A program made the position numbers and the translations under genes. Of a stretch of 64,000 bases of DNA, positions 1-8,279 are shown piece after piece. Source of the DNA: DAOPZJ01 sp964587625 (GTDB lineage Bacteria; Bacillota; Clostridia; Oscillospirales; JAKOTC01); contig CAZPLU010000006.1 in assembly GCA_964587625.1 (NCBI GenBank), positions 1 to 64,000 of the forward strand, in the 5' to 3' direction. Every line of letters starts with the position of its first letter. The stretch's first letter is position 1. Below the pieces are notes generated by a model that was given only the letters and a program-made list of their open reading frames with translations, was not told where the DNA came from and did not search any database.

Positions 1-970
1 TCATCAGCCGCCCGAACATCCGCCAAAGCGTAAACGCGCTCGAAAACCCGAGCATCCGCTGCACCGCCACCCGTTTCTTGCGCCGTTCGGCCCAAAACAG
101 TGTCAGCGGCACGGTCGAAAGCACCACGCAGAAGCAGGCGAAAATCAGCATGATCAGGTTCAGCAGTTCCATGTTAAAAAACCCCGACACCGTGAACACC
201 GATTCCGGAACCTCCAGCTCGACGACGTTCACGCCGTGCGCGGTCACAATCGCACTGAATTTTTCTTTCAGTTCTTCTTTACGCCCGTTGCCGTTTTGCA
301 CTTCCTCGGAAAAGTCGATGATAAACGGCTCCCACTGGCTGATGTACGCGCCGTACCCGTCCATATTGTAAAGCACCGTTCTGTTGATATCACTCACCAC
401 CGGATAACCGATGGCCCCGACGACTTCCCACTTTTGTTTGGAGGTGCCGCCGACATAATAATCCACGCCGTCTTGCCGCGTGATGTTTAGAAGCATCCCC
501 TGTCCCATCATGCAGCGGTGATATCCTTGGTTAAAATCGGATTCCTCGAAATACCGCCCGTAGGTCACGCGCATCGACGTCGGCAGCCGCCCGCTGAAAG
601 CGATTGTATACCAAGGCATCGTGCCGCTGATCAGGCGCTGGTAGACCGCCACGTCGCCCTCGGTCTCGATAAAATCCATCACCTGCTGTGTGATGTCGAT
701 TTTCTTTGAAAAGTCGAGGTTTTCATCCGTCCCGCGCATGGCAAGCACAAACACATTCGGACTGAACAACCCCTGCTCCGCCTTGTTCATCTCATATTTC
801 TCGACCGCGTAACTTCCGAAAAAGATCGTGCCGACCCCGATCGCCGCAAAAATCACGACCAGCGCGAATTCCTCAATCTTAATCCGCGGTCTCGCGCGCT
901 TCTTTTTCGGCTTTTTCATTGCCTTTTCTTTTTCCTTGAGCGGATGTTTCCATGCTGTCTGTTTAGCCAT
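1..970 (-). CDS. FtsX-type ABC permease subunit, 3' end cut by window
   Basis: The reading frame starts at ATG 970 behind AAAGGAAAAGG and runs open to the window edge, so the C-terminus is missing. The first ~34 residues are a Lys/Arg-rich cytoplasmic tail, followed by one membrane segment (about residues 36-55), a ~200-residue extracytoplasmic domain, a second membrane segment and a cytoplasmic stretch reading ERRKKRVAVQRMLGFS. That layout, with the basic loop and the R-x-LG motif after the second segment, is typical of FtsX/MacB-type permeases. It is probably cotranscribed with the permease gene at 1027-2427, 56 bases upstream. It differs from the three other permeases of this locus and may be a partner subunit. 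No ABC ATPase gene lies in the window; one may lie beyond the left edge. Confidence 0.75.
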   Translation of the reverse strand, partial: MAKQTAWKHPLKEKEKAMKKPKKKRARPRIKIEEFALVVIFAAIGVGTIFFGSYAVEKYEMNKAEQGLFSPNVFVLAMRGTDENLDFSKKIDITQQVMDFIETEGDVAVYQRLISGTMPWYTIAFSGRLPTSMRVTYGRYFEESDFNQGYHRCMMGQGMLLNITRQDGVDYYVGGTSKQKWEVVGAIGYPVVSDINRTVLYNMDGYGAYISQWEPFIIDFSEEVQNGNGRKEELKEKFSAIVTAHGVNVVELEVPESVFTVSGFFNMELLNLIMLIFACFCVVLSTVPLTLFWAERRKKRVAVQRMLGFSSAFTLWRMFGRLM

Positions 971-1026
971 AACCTTTTCCTTTCGCATATATTAAAATTT
1001 TGACTGAAACATAATTTTTCGGTTTT

Positions 1027-2427
1027 TTATTCCTTCCCACGCAGCAGCGTGTCGTATTCCACGACCGAGATTTTAATCAGCGGGAACGCCAGCGCGATCA
1101 GCGAGACGACGATGCTCACGCCGATTGCGCAGGCGGCGGCGAACGGGCTGATTCGGGAGACCTGCACGCCGAAGATGCCCATTTGATTGTATGTAAACAC
1201 TCCGCCGCCGAACAACAGCGCGCACAAAAACGCCCCGATGTTCGAAATCAACAGGATGACGAACACCTCGAACGCCATAAACCATTTGATGTGCGCCACC
1301 GTGCCGCCCGAAATCAAATGAACGGCATAGGTCTTGAACGAAGCCATCAGCTTGTTCGCCAGATTCAGCGACAAGCACAGCGTCGAGCTGGCTAAAATCA
1401 ACACCGACGCCAGCAGCAGCAAATCAAAATAATCGTCTGCGCTCTGCTTGAAGCTGTCGCTGATCATCATCACCCGGCGCTTGGATGACGATAACATCGA
1501 AAACCCATTCCGCTTAACGTATTGATCAATCGGATAAAATACATCTTTTGTGAAAATAACGCCTTCGCATTGATGTTCCAATTCCATAACACAGATCGTT
1601 TTCCCATACTTTTCATAATGTGATAAACTCGAATAACCCGGATCATTTTTATCCGCATTCACCGGTGTCGGCATACTTGTATAGTCCAAATAGGGAACCA
1701 AAACATAAGTATCCAGCGATACGATCGTCTCAAGATCCTGCGCTTCCGGCGGCAAAATCGAAATCCCCGGTTCTAAAAAGCCGACGATTTGATAATCTTG
1801 CAAATAATCAAGTGACAAATAGCCCGCGCCGCGTAAAATATCGCCGACCTTGTAAAACTCGTGCCATTCCCAGCCGCACACAATCGGAATCACCTCTGCG
1901 TTATAATCGCTGTGGTCGAAATCGGAAAAGTCCGTCCCGACCGCGATTTTAAGGTGAAAACGGTCAAATACCCGCTTATCGATCGAATAGGCCAGCGCAC
2001 CGGACAAATATTCCCCGGTGCTCTCGACGTATGAATACTCTCGCGCGGCGTTAAAATCCTGATAACCGGCAAGACAATTATCTCCGACTTCTAGATCATA
2101 TAGCAGCAGTGTTTTATCCGTAAAATGTAAAAATTTAAATTCCGGCGCCGCATTGATTTGCCGAAAATAATTACGAAGTCCATCAATCAGTTCTTCCGCA
2201 TAAGCTTTGTCCCCGCCCAAATCGTTGACAGGCGCACCGATATAAAATCGGTATTCATCCTCGGGATACGCCGAATAAAAGTCGTCCACGCGCTCCTCGT
2301 TGTGCTCGGCGTATCCCGCCGCGCCGATGATCAGAAACAGGCCGACCACCATCATCACGATGATCAGCGCGGAGAGGAGCTTACGGCGCGCCAACCCGTG
2401 AAACGCCTGCTCCAAGACAATTTTCAT
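1027..2427 (-). CDS. FtsX-type permease, paralogue 1
   Basis: The 466-residue protein has one N-terminal membrane segment (residues ~15-40), a ~290-residue extracytoplasmic domain and three C-terminal membrane segments, ending LLRGKE. This is the FtsX-family permease plan (established for the family). Two paralogues occur at 12243-13637 and 21237-22646. The first ~60 residues and the last ~150 are almost the same in all three, while the extracytoplasmic domain differs. The start has AAGGGG 10 bases upstream. It lies downstream of a decayed lipoprotein gene, in the same order as the intact lipoprotein-permease pair at 12-14 kb. It probably exports or removes a substrate, or transmits a signal, with an ATPase not seen here. 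The substrate is unknown. Confidence 0.75.
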   Translation of the reverse strand: MKIVLEQAFHGLARRKLLSALIIVMMVVGLFLIIGAAGYAEHNEERVDDFYSAYPEDEYRFYIGAPVNDLGGDKAYAEELIDGLRNYFRQINAAPEFKFLHFTDKTLLLYDLEVGDNCLAGYQDFNAAREYSYVESTGEYLSGALAYSIDKRVFDRFHLKIAVGTDFSDFDHSDYNAEVIPIVCGWEWHEFYKVGDILRGAGYLSLDYLQDYQIVGFLEPGISILPPEAQDLETIVSLDTYVLVPYLDYTSMPTPVNADKNDPGYSSLSHYEKYGKTICVMELEHQCEGVIFTKDVFYPIDQYVKRNGFSMLSSSKRRVMMISDSFKQSADDYFDLLLLASVLILASSTLCLSLNLANKLMASFKTYAVHLISGGTVAHIKWFMAFEVFVILLISNIGAFLCALLFGGGVFTYNQMGIFGVQVSRISPFAAACAIGVSIVVSLIALAFPLIKISVVEYDTLLRGKE

Positions 2428-2444
2428 TTAAAAATAACCCCTTC

Positions 2445-2600
2445 TTTATTCGACTTTTTCCTTATCAGTGTCAGCACTTTTCCGTCTTCACTCAGTGCGT
2501 AGGCATATTTTTTGCTCTCCGCGGATTATGCTGAACTTATCGTTAATATTTTGTATTTGTCCTCGGACTTTTTTACGCTGTTTCCGCCTCCTGACATTTA
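2445..2600 (-). pseudogene. relic of the small lipoprotein gene (C-terminal part)
   Basis: The minus strand can be aligned to the last ~60 codons of the intact lipoprotein gene at 13654-14025. The stretch around KKVRGQIQNINDKF matches KKSEGMCKTKDDKL, and KYAYALSEDGKVLTL matches EYTYALSEDGKTLTL, but in different frames. A short deletion near the end also breaks the frame before the shared GTCGAATAA ending. The signal peptide and first half are gone. Its position just upstream of an FtsX permease matches the intact pair. Confidence 0.7.
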
Positions 2601-2611
2601 TATGCACTTCA

Positions 2612-4072
2612 TCAATTTTCCTTGCGCGTCGCGATATACTCCAGCGCGGTCTGAAAATAGGTCTCAAAATCAAATTCGATCGGCTCGGGAATGATATAAT
2701 ATTTTTGAAAAGAATTATAGTTGTTCGTATCCCAATCCTCGTTATCTTCGACGGCGATGCTGTCACGCCCCCAATACCAAATGCTCCCGTCCCGTTTTTC
2801 CGCAAAAACCGGGCCAAATCCGCATTTGAACACGCGTTTTACGTCGTCAAGAATTTGAGTGGGTTTCACATAAGTCGCGCCGATGTTCACCAGACGCGCG
2901 ATTGATCCGTAATCGTTTTTATCATATGCTTGGAAATAATCGCCCACGCCAAGCATTCCGCCGTCCCGCGCACCCCAGACCCACAACGTGTAATCGGTTT
3001 TGATTGCGTAAGCCGTACTGTATGCCGGTATAAATTCCAACACGTTTTCCATAACTTTAACCGGTGCCGTCCGATACGAGGTCTTAACTCCGTTGTTTCT
3101 CGTTGAGACGGGATCTCCGGTCAACATGAGATCGTGATCGTTCAAGCCCCATCCGTATAACACGCCGTCTTCGGTTACGGCATACGCGCAATACATATTT
3201 ATCCACGCGTTCGCTACATTCTCCAACACTTTATTCGGTTCGGAAATATAAGCATCCCCGTTTGACTTCGTGTTCATATCGCCGGTCTTACCGTTTCCGC
3301 AAGCGCCGAACTCATTATCTCCCATCATATACAAATCACCCGTGCCCGTCAAAAACCCGATGGTATAATTGATGTTGTTTCTATCCTTGATTAACCGCAC
3401 CACGTTTTTGAGGATCAGCTTCGGTTTTTGCGTGACGTTCATTTCGGAATAATCAAAGCCAAAAGACCAAACGGTTCCGTCCTTTTTTAAAACGATCCAT
3501 TCTCTGTAATTTTGGATCGTATCCGCCGCCGATTCCATCACCAACACGCCGTTTTCTTTTAAGGACAAATCCGGATTATAACGTGTTTTTTCGGGGATCG
3601 CGTATAATCCGCCCATCCGGTCAATGAAAAATAAACCGTCATATAAAACCCCGTCGCCGACCTCATGCGGGACTAAAAAGCTCTCCCCGTTGCGGAGTGT
3701 GCCGATTTCAAAAAGCCGTTGATCCTCCGTCACGATATATTTCCCGACTTTCTCTTCCGCCACAGATGTTAAAATCTTTTTCGGATGATTGTTTATCGTC
3801 ACGTTTTCGCCCTGCCCGAGCGAATATTTTGAAAGTGTATAAAGTGATTCATCGTTTTTTTCGTTTTGTTTATTTGTCTCCGAACATCGGCTGATGTTAC
3901 ATTGATCCACGCCCCAAGTATATAGATCCCCGTCGGCATCAATGAAAATATTGGCTCCGCATTGGTAATCGTAAACAGGTAAAACAGATTCCGGATTCAA
4001 TGCCGCGATTTGATTACCCGAACAACCGCAAGCCAATAAAATGATTGATATTATTAAAAATGTCCTTTTCAT
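2612..4072 (-). CDS. RCC1-repeat lipoprotein 1
   Basis: A 486-residue predicted surface lipoprotein. The signal peptide ends in ILLAC, giving lipidated Cys15. The rest shows RCC1-type blades with motifs such as LYTWG, LYMMGDNEFGACGNG, LYGWGLND, LWVWG and IWYWG, consistent with a seven-bladed beta-propeller. RCC1 propellers are usually protein-binding platforms; BLIP-II is a secreted bacterial example. It belongs with paralogue 6 by its middle blades (LYGWGLND..L). Unlike its siblings it stops at EYIATRKEN and lacks the shared tail with SQYQAARY. It is preceded by a relic of a small secreted-protein gene. The binding partner is unknown. Confidence 0.8.
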   Translation of the reverse strand: MKRTFLIISIILLACGCSGNQIAALNPESVLPVYDYQCGANIFIDADGDLYTWGVDQCNISRCSETNKQNEKNDESLYTLSKYSLGQGENVTINNHPKKILTSVAEEKVGKYIVTEDQRLFEIGTLRNGESFLVPHEVGDGVLYDGLFFIDRMGGLYAIPEKTRYNPDLSLKENGVLVMESAADTIQNYREWIVLKKDGTVWSFGFDYSEMNVTQKPKLILKNVVRLIKDRNNINYTIGFLTGTGDLYMMGDNEFGACGNGKTGDMNTKSNGDAYISEPNKVLENVANAWINMYCAYAVTEDGVLYGWGLNDHDLMLTGDPVSTRNNGVKTSYRTAPVKVMENVLEFIPAYSTAYAIKTDYTLWVWGARDGGMLGVGDYFQAYDKNDYGSIARLVNIGATYVKPTQILDDVKRVFKCGFGPVFAEKRDGSIWYWGRDSIAVEDNEDWDTNNYNSFQKYYIIPEPIEFDFETYFQTALEYIATRKEN

Positions 4073-4105
4073 AATCCGATCATCCTTTATATATTTGTTT
4101 TGTTA

Positions 4106-4153
4106 TTATAATCTAAAATGGCAACGAACAATTTTTTTAAATTTTTTCATCAT
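4106..4153 (-). pseudogene. truncated start of a small secreted-protein gene
   Basis: An AAGGAGG site and ATGATG start at 4153 are followed by a MMKKFKKIV beginning that matches the starts of the five intact secreted-protein genes (for example that at 18574). The next codons diverge and the frame stops after 15 residues. The ~20 bases around the ribosome site are nearly identical to the copy at 18574-18600. The body of the gene has been deleted, placing RCC1 lipoprotein 1 directly behind the remnant. Confidence 0.65.
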
Positions 4154-4215
4154 TTGTCATTCCTCCTTGAAATGGCTCCCGATCGTGTTATTGAAAATGA
4201 TATGCGGATCGGATT

Positions 4216-5688
4216 TTACTTATATTTTACCGCCTGATACTGTGAAACATCCGCGCCCGACTGCGCCGCGATATAGTCCAGCGCGGTCTGGAAGTATGTA
4301 TCCACCGAAAACTCGATCGGCGTTGGGATGATGTAATGTTTTTGATATGCCTTGATATTATTAGGTTTTTGCACCTCCGTATCCCAATCGTCGTCTTCGT
4401 CGACATAGATTTCCCCATACCCCCAATACCAAACGCTTCCATCGATCTTTTGCGCAAAATGCAGCCCGGCCGTCTCGGTGAACAACCGATTGACATTTTC
4501 CATAATCCGCGTCGGCTGGCTGTAAAACGCTTCTCCGGTTCGCAACATACGTTCTGAAAAGTGATTTCTGCCCAAATCATCGCCTTCGTAACAAATCCCG
4601 TTGCCCAAAGTCCCTTTATCCGCATATCCCCAGGACCAAACGGTGTGATCGGTCTTTAATACAATCATTCCGTTGTCTCCGCATTGTATCTGCCTGACAT
4701 TTTCCATGACCAAAACCGGAGTCGTCACAAAATCCGGATAATTATAACGATCCATCTGTCCTTTTCCGCCGATCAACAATAGATCATTGTCATTTCGTCC
4801 GCAGGCGTATAGTTTATAATCTTCTGTCAAATAAAACATCGTCGGCCCTGTCACCCACGCGTCAATGACGTTTTCCGCCAGTTTGTATGGCTCGGCGACC
4901 ACGCAGTCCTGCGTTTTATTGTCCAGATCGCCGTGTTCTCCATTGCCGCACTGTCCGTATTCGTTATCGCCGTAACTCCATATGGAGCCGTCATCTTTGA
5001 GAAAAAGTGCCGACCCGTAAAATAACGTATAAATTTTTTCCACATGTTCGATCAGTTTTTTCGGATTTTCTTTCGTTTCGCCCGTCATGCTGTTGCCGAT
5101 TTTAACAGCCCATACGCTTCCGTCCTTTTTCAATGCGAAATATTGAATATATCCCTGTTTCACATCCATTACTTCTGTCATGATTAAATTCGTGTTGTTT
5201 TCATACGGAGTCGTCAGTTGTGTATTGTCCCCTTCCGGATATGAATGCAACTCCCCGTTTGTTGTTAAATAAAAAACGGTTTCAACTTTCGCCACATTTT
5301 CCTTAAAAACACGCGGCACACAGGGGTCATTTTCCATGTATTTTCCCCACATGATCATCTCGCCGTTTTGCGTCAGTCCCTTGTTGTCCAAGATCCTGCA
5401 AGCGACGCCGGAAGCGATTTTTGTTGGGTTATTATTATAAATAATCTCCGTTCCCTGCCCGATCGAGTCCGCAAAGCATCCGAAATCGTATCCCGCGCCG
5501 GCGTTGCGCGCATCGAATCCCCAGGTATACAATTCTCCGCCAACGTCGATAAACGATCCGTAGCTTGTTCCGATCTTCGATATTTCCGGCAATTCCGGCT
5601 GATCAATATCGACTGAGGTTGTTTTGTGATCGAAACATCCCGTCAATAAAAAAAGCATCGTGATAAAGACGCAAAATATCTTTTTCAT
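4216..5688 (-). CDS. RCC1-repeat lipoprotein 2
   Basis: A 490-residue lipoprotein with lipobox LLTGC (Cys18). Blade motifs include LYTWGFD, IWSYGDNEYGQCGNGEHG, LYACGRND, VWSWGYADKGTLGNG and VWYWG, the RCC1 propeller pattern. The C-terminal ~45 residues (YIIPTPIEFSVDTYFQTAL then SQYQAVKY) are a tail shared with most siblings and lie outside the propeller. The start has AGGAGA 8 bases upstream. It follows the small secreted-protein gene at 5770-6114, separated by a perfect 16-bp hairpin. It groups with paralogues 3, 4, 9 and 10, which share the N-terminal phrases PELPE and NNxPTKI. Function unknown; surface binding is inferred. Confidence 0.85.
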   Translation of the reverse strand: MKKIFCVFITMLFLLTGCFDHKTTSVDIDQPELPEISKIGTSYGSFIDVGGELYTWGFDARNAGAGYDFGCFADSIGQGTEIIYNNNPTKIASGVACRILDNKGLTQNGEMIMWGKYMENDPCVPRVFKENVAKVETVFYLTTNGELHSYPEGDNTQLTTPYENNTNLIMTEVMDVKQGYIQYFALKKDGSVWAVKIGNSMTGETKENPKKLIEHVEKIYTLFYGSALFLKDDGSIWSYGDNEYGQCGNGEHGDLDNKTQDCVVAEPYKLAENVIDAWVTGPTMFYLTEDYKLYACGRNDNDLLLIGGKGQMDRYNYPDFVTTPVLVMENVRQIQCGDNGMIVLKTDHTVWSWGYADKGTLGNGICYEGDDLGRNHFSERMLRTGEAFYSQPTRIMENVNRLFTETAGLHFAQKIDGSVWYWGYGEIYVDEDDDWDTEVQKPNNIKAYQKHYIIPTPIEFSVDTYFQTALDYIAAQSGADVSQYQAVKYK

Positions 5689-5725
5689 ATAACCGTTCTC
5701 CTATCGTTGTTCAATAAAAGGGACG

Positions 5726-5761
5726 CCCCCTCACGCCGGACAAAAGTCCGGCGTGAGGGGG
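5726..5761 (-). other. intercistronic hairpin
   Basis: A perfect 16-bp stem with an AAAA loop sits between the stop of the secreted-protein gene (5770) and the RCC1 gene start (5688). A short T-run follows on the minus strand, so partial termination is possible, but processing or 3'-end protection would fit as well. Confidence 0.7.
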
Positions 5762-5769
5762 ATAAAATT

Positions 5770-6114
5770 CTATTTCGACTGGCCGCCGTAATCCCCGAAA
5801 CCGGGGTATTGAGCAGCCGCCTGCATATTGGGCAAATGAGGTCCGGATGCCGTCGCAACCGCCTTCATCGTCATCTGAGAGTCGAAGTAGTAGTCGTAAA
5901 TGCGTCCGTCCGGATAATCCACTTCCGCCCAGCACCAGTGAGGATCGCTGCTTTCGCACCACGCCTCTACATGCGTCCAATACATACCGCCATATTGTTC
6001 AATGTAGGAATCAACATAGCCGATGTACGCCGCGCTCACCGGGACAACGGCAAGCGACGGCACGATGGCGACCGCGAACAGGACAACGAACAATTTTTGC
6101 AATTTTTTCTTCAT
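5770..6114 (-). CDS. small secreted protein A
   Basis: A 114-residue protein with a Sec signal peptide (MKKKLQKLF start, hydrophobic core, cleavage likely after VSA at ~28). The mature part is rich in Tyr, Trp, Asp and Gly and carries the family motif AWCESSDPHWCWAEV, two Cys around an SDPxxC turn. The four relatives (9878, 15793, 18236, 20314) share the signal peptide and this motif but little else. An AAGGAGG site is 9 bases upstream, and a conserved structured leader lies further up. It is first in a probable operon with RCC1 lipoprotein 2. I do not recognise the family. A secreted bacteriocin-like peptide resembling lactococcin 972 in layout is a speculative alternative. Confidence 0.75.
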   Translation of the reverse strand: MKKKLQKLFVVLFAVAIVPSLAVVPVSAAYIGYVDSYIEQYGGMYWTHVEAWCESSDPHWCWAEVDYPDGRIYDYYFDSQMTMKAVATASGPHLPNMQAAAQYPGFGDYGGQSK

Positions 6115-6134
6115 TTGTTATTCCTCCTTCGAAT

Positions 6135-6274
6135 AACTCCCAGCGGTACAATTTGCGAGAAGGAAAGTGCGCCTGCACCGCACTTGTTCCGGCAGGTGAA
6201 TTTTTTTCCGGGGACGCTTGATGACCCTGTTGTCAAAGCGAATATTTTGCGAAAAACATTCGCCGCGCCCCGGG
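6135..6274 (-). ncRNA. structured leader RNA of secreted protein A
   Basis: The minus-strand leader contains an outer pairing CCGGGG (6268-6273) with CCCCGG (6208-6213), an inner hairpin GCGAATGT with ATATTCGC, the hairpin CGCTTTGAC..GTCATCAAGCG, and a third pairing GCGGT with ACCGC nearer the start codon. The same elements occur before the four related genes with compensatory changes. Confidence 0.55.
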
Positions 6275-6424
6275 TCAATTTTCCAAGATCAACACTTCCC
6301 TCACCGGTTTGTTGGACCGATGAAGCCGACAGGCGGTATGCCGCTTGTTCTTCTCCGATAAATCATAGATTTGATCGGTGGTTCCGGTTTGGCCAAAACC
6401 GTTTCCGGCGAAAACCAAACGCAT
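6275..6424 (-). CDS. possible 49-residue leader ORF
   Basis: An open frame starting MRLVFAGNGFGQ and ending VREVLILEN. The same frame is open at 20799-20948 with six residue differences. The ending resembles REVLLLDS of the 51-residue ORFs at 10355 and 16299, which occupy the same place before the structured leader. No good ribosome site precedes this ATG. A ribosome site and ATG about 30 bases further upstream are in another frame, so this copy may be decayed or the whole stretch may simply be leader RNA. Confidence 0.25.
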   Translation of the reverse strand: MRLVFAGNGFGQTGTTDQIYDLSEKNKRHTACRLHRSNKPVREVLILEN

Positions 6425-6642
6425 CCGAAAAAGGATTCGTTTCCATGCCCCATCGTGTTTTCACCTCTTGTCATTTTTATTCTATTCAAGCAAATTTGCC
6501 ATATGGGTCTTTTGATTTTTGTTCCTGATTTTTGAATTTCTATGCTTTTCCGTTGCCGCAGTTCAACTTCAAACCCCGAATCCTTTCGGATTGGTTGTGT
6601 TCAATTCACTTGTTCTGCCCGTTCATCGTCTTCTATAATTAT

Positions 6643-6671
6643 ATTTTACACTGTTTCGCTTCAAATGTAAA
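6643..6671 (-). promoter_or_regulatory. sigma-A promoter for the module at 2.6-6.4 kb
   Basis: Minus strand TTTACA, 17 bases, TAAAAT. The arrangement matches the homologous promoter at 21055-21083 (TTGACA-17-TAAAAT). Confidence 0.6.
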
Positions 6672-6719
6672 GTGTTTCCATATCATAATATCCCACAATA
6701 AAATCGACATTTGTTTGTC

Positions 6720-6747
6720 ACATTTTTCCGTTCAACATTTTTTCGTG
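6720..6747. promoter_or_regulatory. tandem direct repeat, candidate activator site
   Basis: Two 13-base repeats, ACATTTTTCCGTT and ACATTTTTTCGTG, start 15 bases apart (6720 and 6735), about 50 bases upstream of the -35 element. The same pair is at 21132 and 21147. Tandem same-orientation sites upstream of a promoter suit LytTR-type or other response-regulator binding, but this is inference. Confidence 0.4.
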
Positions 6748-6790
6748 ATCGAATCCTCACAAAAAACACAAACTCCCGACGCGATTCATT

Positions 6791-8260
6791 TTACTCATTT
6801 GTGTACCGCGCCGCCTGATACTGCGAGATATCCGCGCCCGACTGCGCCGCGATATACTCCAGAGCGTTTTGGAAGTATGTATCCACCGAGAACTCAATCG
6901 GCGTCGGGATGATGTAGTTTTTCAAATAAGCCGTCACATCGTTGGATCTCATCATTTCCGTATCCCAATCGTCATCTTCATCTGCATAAATTCCGTCATA
7001 TCCCCAGTACCAAATAGTTCCGTCCGTCTTCTGTGCGAAACGCAATCCGCCCGTTTCGTTGAACAACCGTTTGACGTTGTCCATAATCTGTGTCGGCTGG
7101 CTGAACAACGCCTCTCCGGTCTGCATCAAACGCATTGTGAAATGATTGTTACCCAGATCATCGCCCTCATAATAAACCCCGTTTCCCAATTCCCCCCTGT
7201 CCGCGTATCCCCACGACCATACGGTATTGTCGGTCTTGAGTACAAACATCCCCATCCCGTGGTATTCCATTTGTTTTACATCCTCCATGATCAACACCGG
7301 TGTCGCCGTAAAATCGGGATAATTGCCGCGGTCCATCTGCCCGTTTCCGCCGATCAACAGTATATCGTTGTAATTGCGTCCGCAAGCGTACAGTTTTTTA
7401 TCTTTGGTTAAATAAAATGTTGTGGAACCTGCCGCCCACACATCAATGACGTCCTCCGCCATCTTGTGCGGCTCCGTAACCACGCAGTCGTCCGTGTGAT
7501 TATTTAAATCTCCGTGCTCTCCGTTGCCGCATTGTCCGTACTCGTTGTTTCCGCAGCTCCATAACGACCCGTCGTTTTTAAGAAACAATACCGATTGGAA
7601 GTTCGAAATAATTCTTTTTACATTATCCAGCAACTTTTCAGGCCTTTCAACAATTTTCAAGGTCTTGCTGCTGAAAAGAAAAGTCCACACGCTGCCGTCG
7701 TCTTTCAACGCGAAATAGGCGTAACCGTCGTTGAAATCCCTGACATTTGTCAAAATCAACTCTCTGCTGTCGTGATAGGGTTTATCAAGATGAATATTTT
7801 CCTGTTCGGGCGTCATATACAACTCACCGTTCCTTGTCAAGTACAGGGTTACATCAGCTTTAGCGACATTCTCTTCAAAAACCTGCGGCACACACGGGTC
7901 GTTTTCTATACGTTTGCACCACTCGATGATCTCACCGTTTTTTGTGAGGCCCCGATTCCCCAAGATCATATAAGCGATGTCGGAGTGAATTTTAGTCGGT
8001 ACATTGTTGTACAGCGTTTCGGCGCCCTGTCCGAGTGAAGTATCGAAAATAAACGGCGTTTCCTTAGCGGCATTATAGGAGTCAAATCCCCAGGTATACA
8101 GATTGCCATCCTCATCGATAAATGACCACATAGCCGACCCGATCCCGGTTATCTCGGGCAGCTCCGGTTGATAAACATCAACCTGTATGGCCTTCCCTCC
8201 GTTTGAACAACCGCTGAGCAGTAACACCCCCGCTAAAAGATGCAATACTATTTTTTTCAT
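6791..8260 (-). CDS. RCC1-repeat lipoprotein 3
   Basis: A 489-residue lipoprotein with lipobox LLSGC (Cys18). The start at 8260 is chosen because GGAGGG lies 7 bases upstream and a signal peptide begins there; a longer open frame upstream overlaps the preceding gene. Blades show LYTWGFD, LWSCGNNEYGQCGNGEHG, LYACGRNYND, VWSWGYADRGELGNG and IWYWGYDG. The tail YIIPTPIEFSVDTYFQNAL/SQYQAARY is the family C-terminus. It is the second of two adjacent RCC1 genes, only 19 bases behind paralogue 4, so the two are surely cotranscribed. No hairpin separates them. Confidence 0.85.
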   Translation of the reverse strand: MKKIVLHLLAGVLLLSGCSNGGKAIQVDVYQPELPEITGIGSAMWSFIDEDGNLYTWGFDSYNAAKETPFIFDTSLGQGAETLYNNVPTKIHSDIAYMILGNRGLTKNGEIIEWCKRIENDPCVPQVFEENVAKADVTLYLTRNGELYMTPEQENIHLDKPYHDSRELILTNVRDFNDGYAYFALKDDGSVWTFLFSSKTLKIVERPEKLLDNVKRIISNFQSVLFLKNDGSLWSCGNNEYGQCGNGEHGDLNNHTDDCVVTEPHKMAEDVIDVWAAGSTTFYLTKDKKLYACGRNYNDILLIGGNGQMDRGNYPDFTATPVLIMEDVKQMEYHGMGMFVLKTDNTVWSWGYADRGELGNGVYYEGDDLGNNHFTMRLMQTGEALFSQPTQIMDNVKRLFNETGGLRFAQKTDGTIWYWGYDGIYADEDDDWDTEMMRSNDVTAYLKNYIIPTPIEFSVDTYFQNALEYIAAQSGADISQYQAARYTNE

Positions 8261-8279
8261 CGTAAAACCCTCCAACAAA

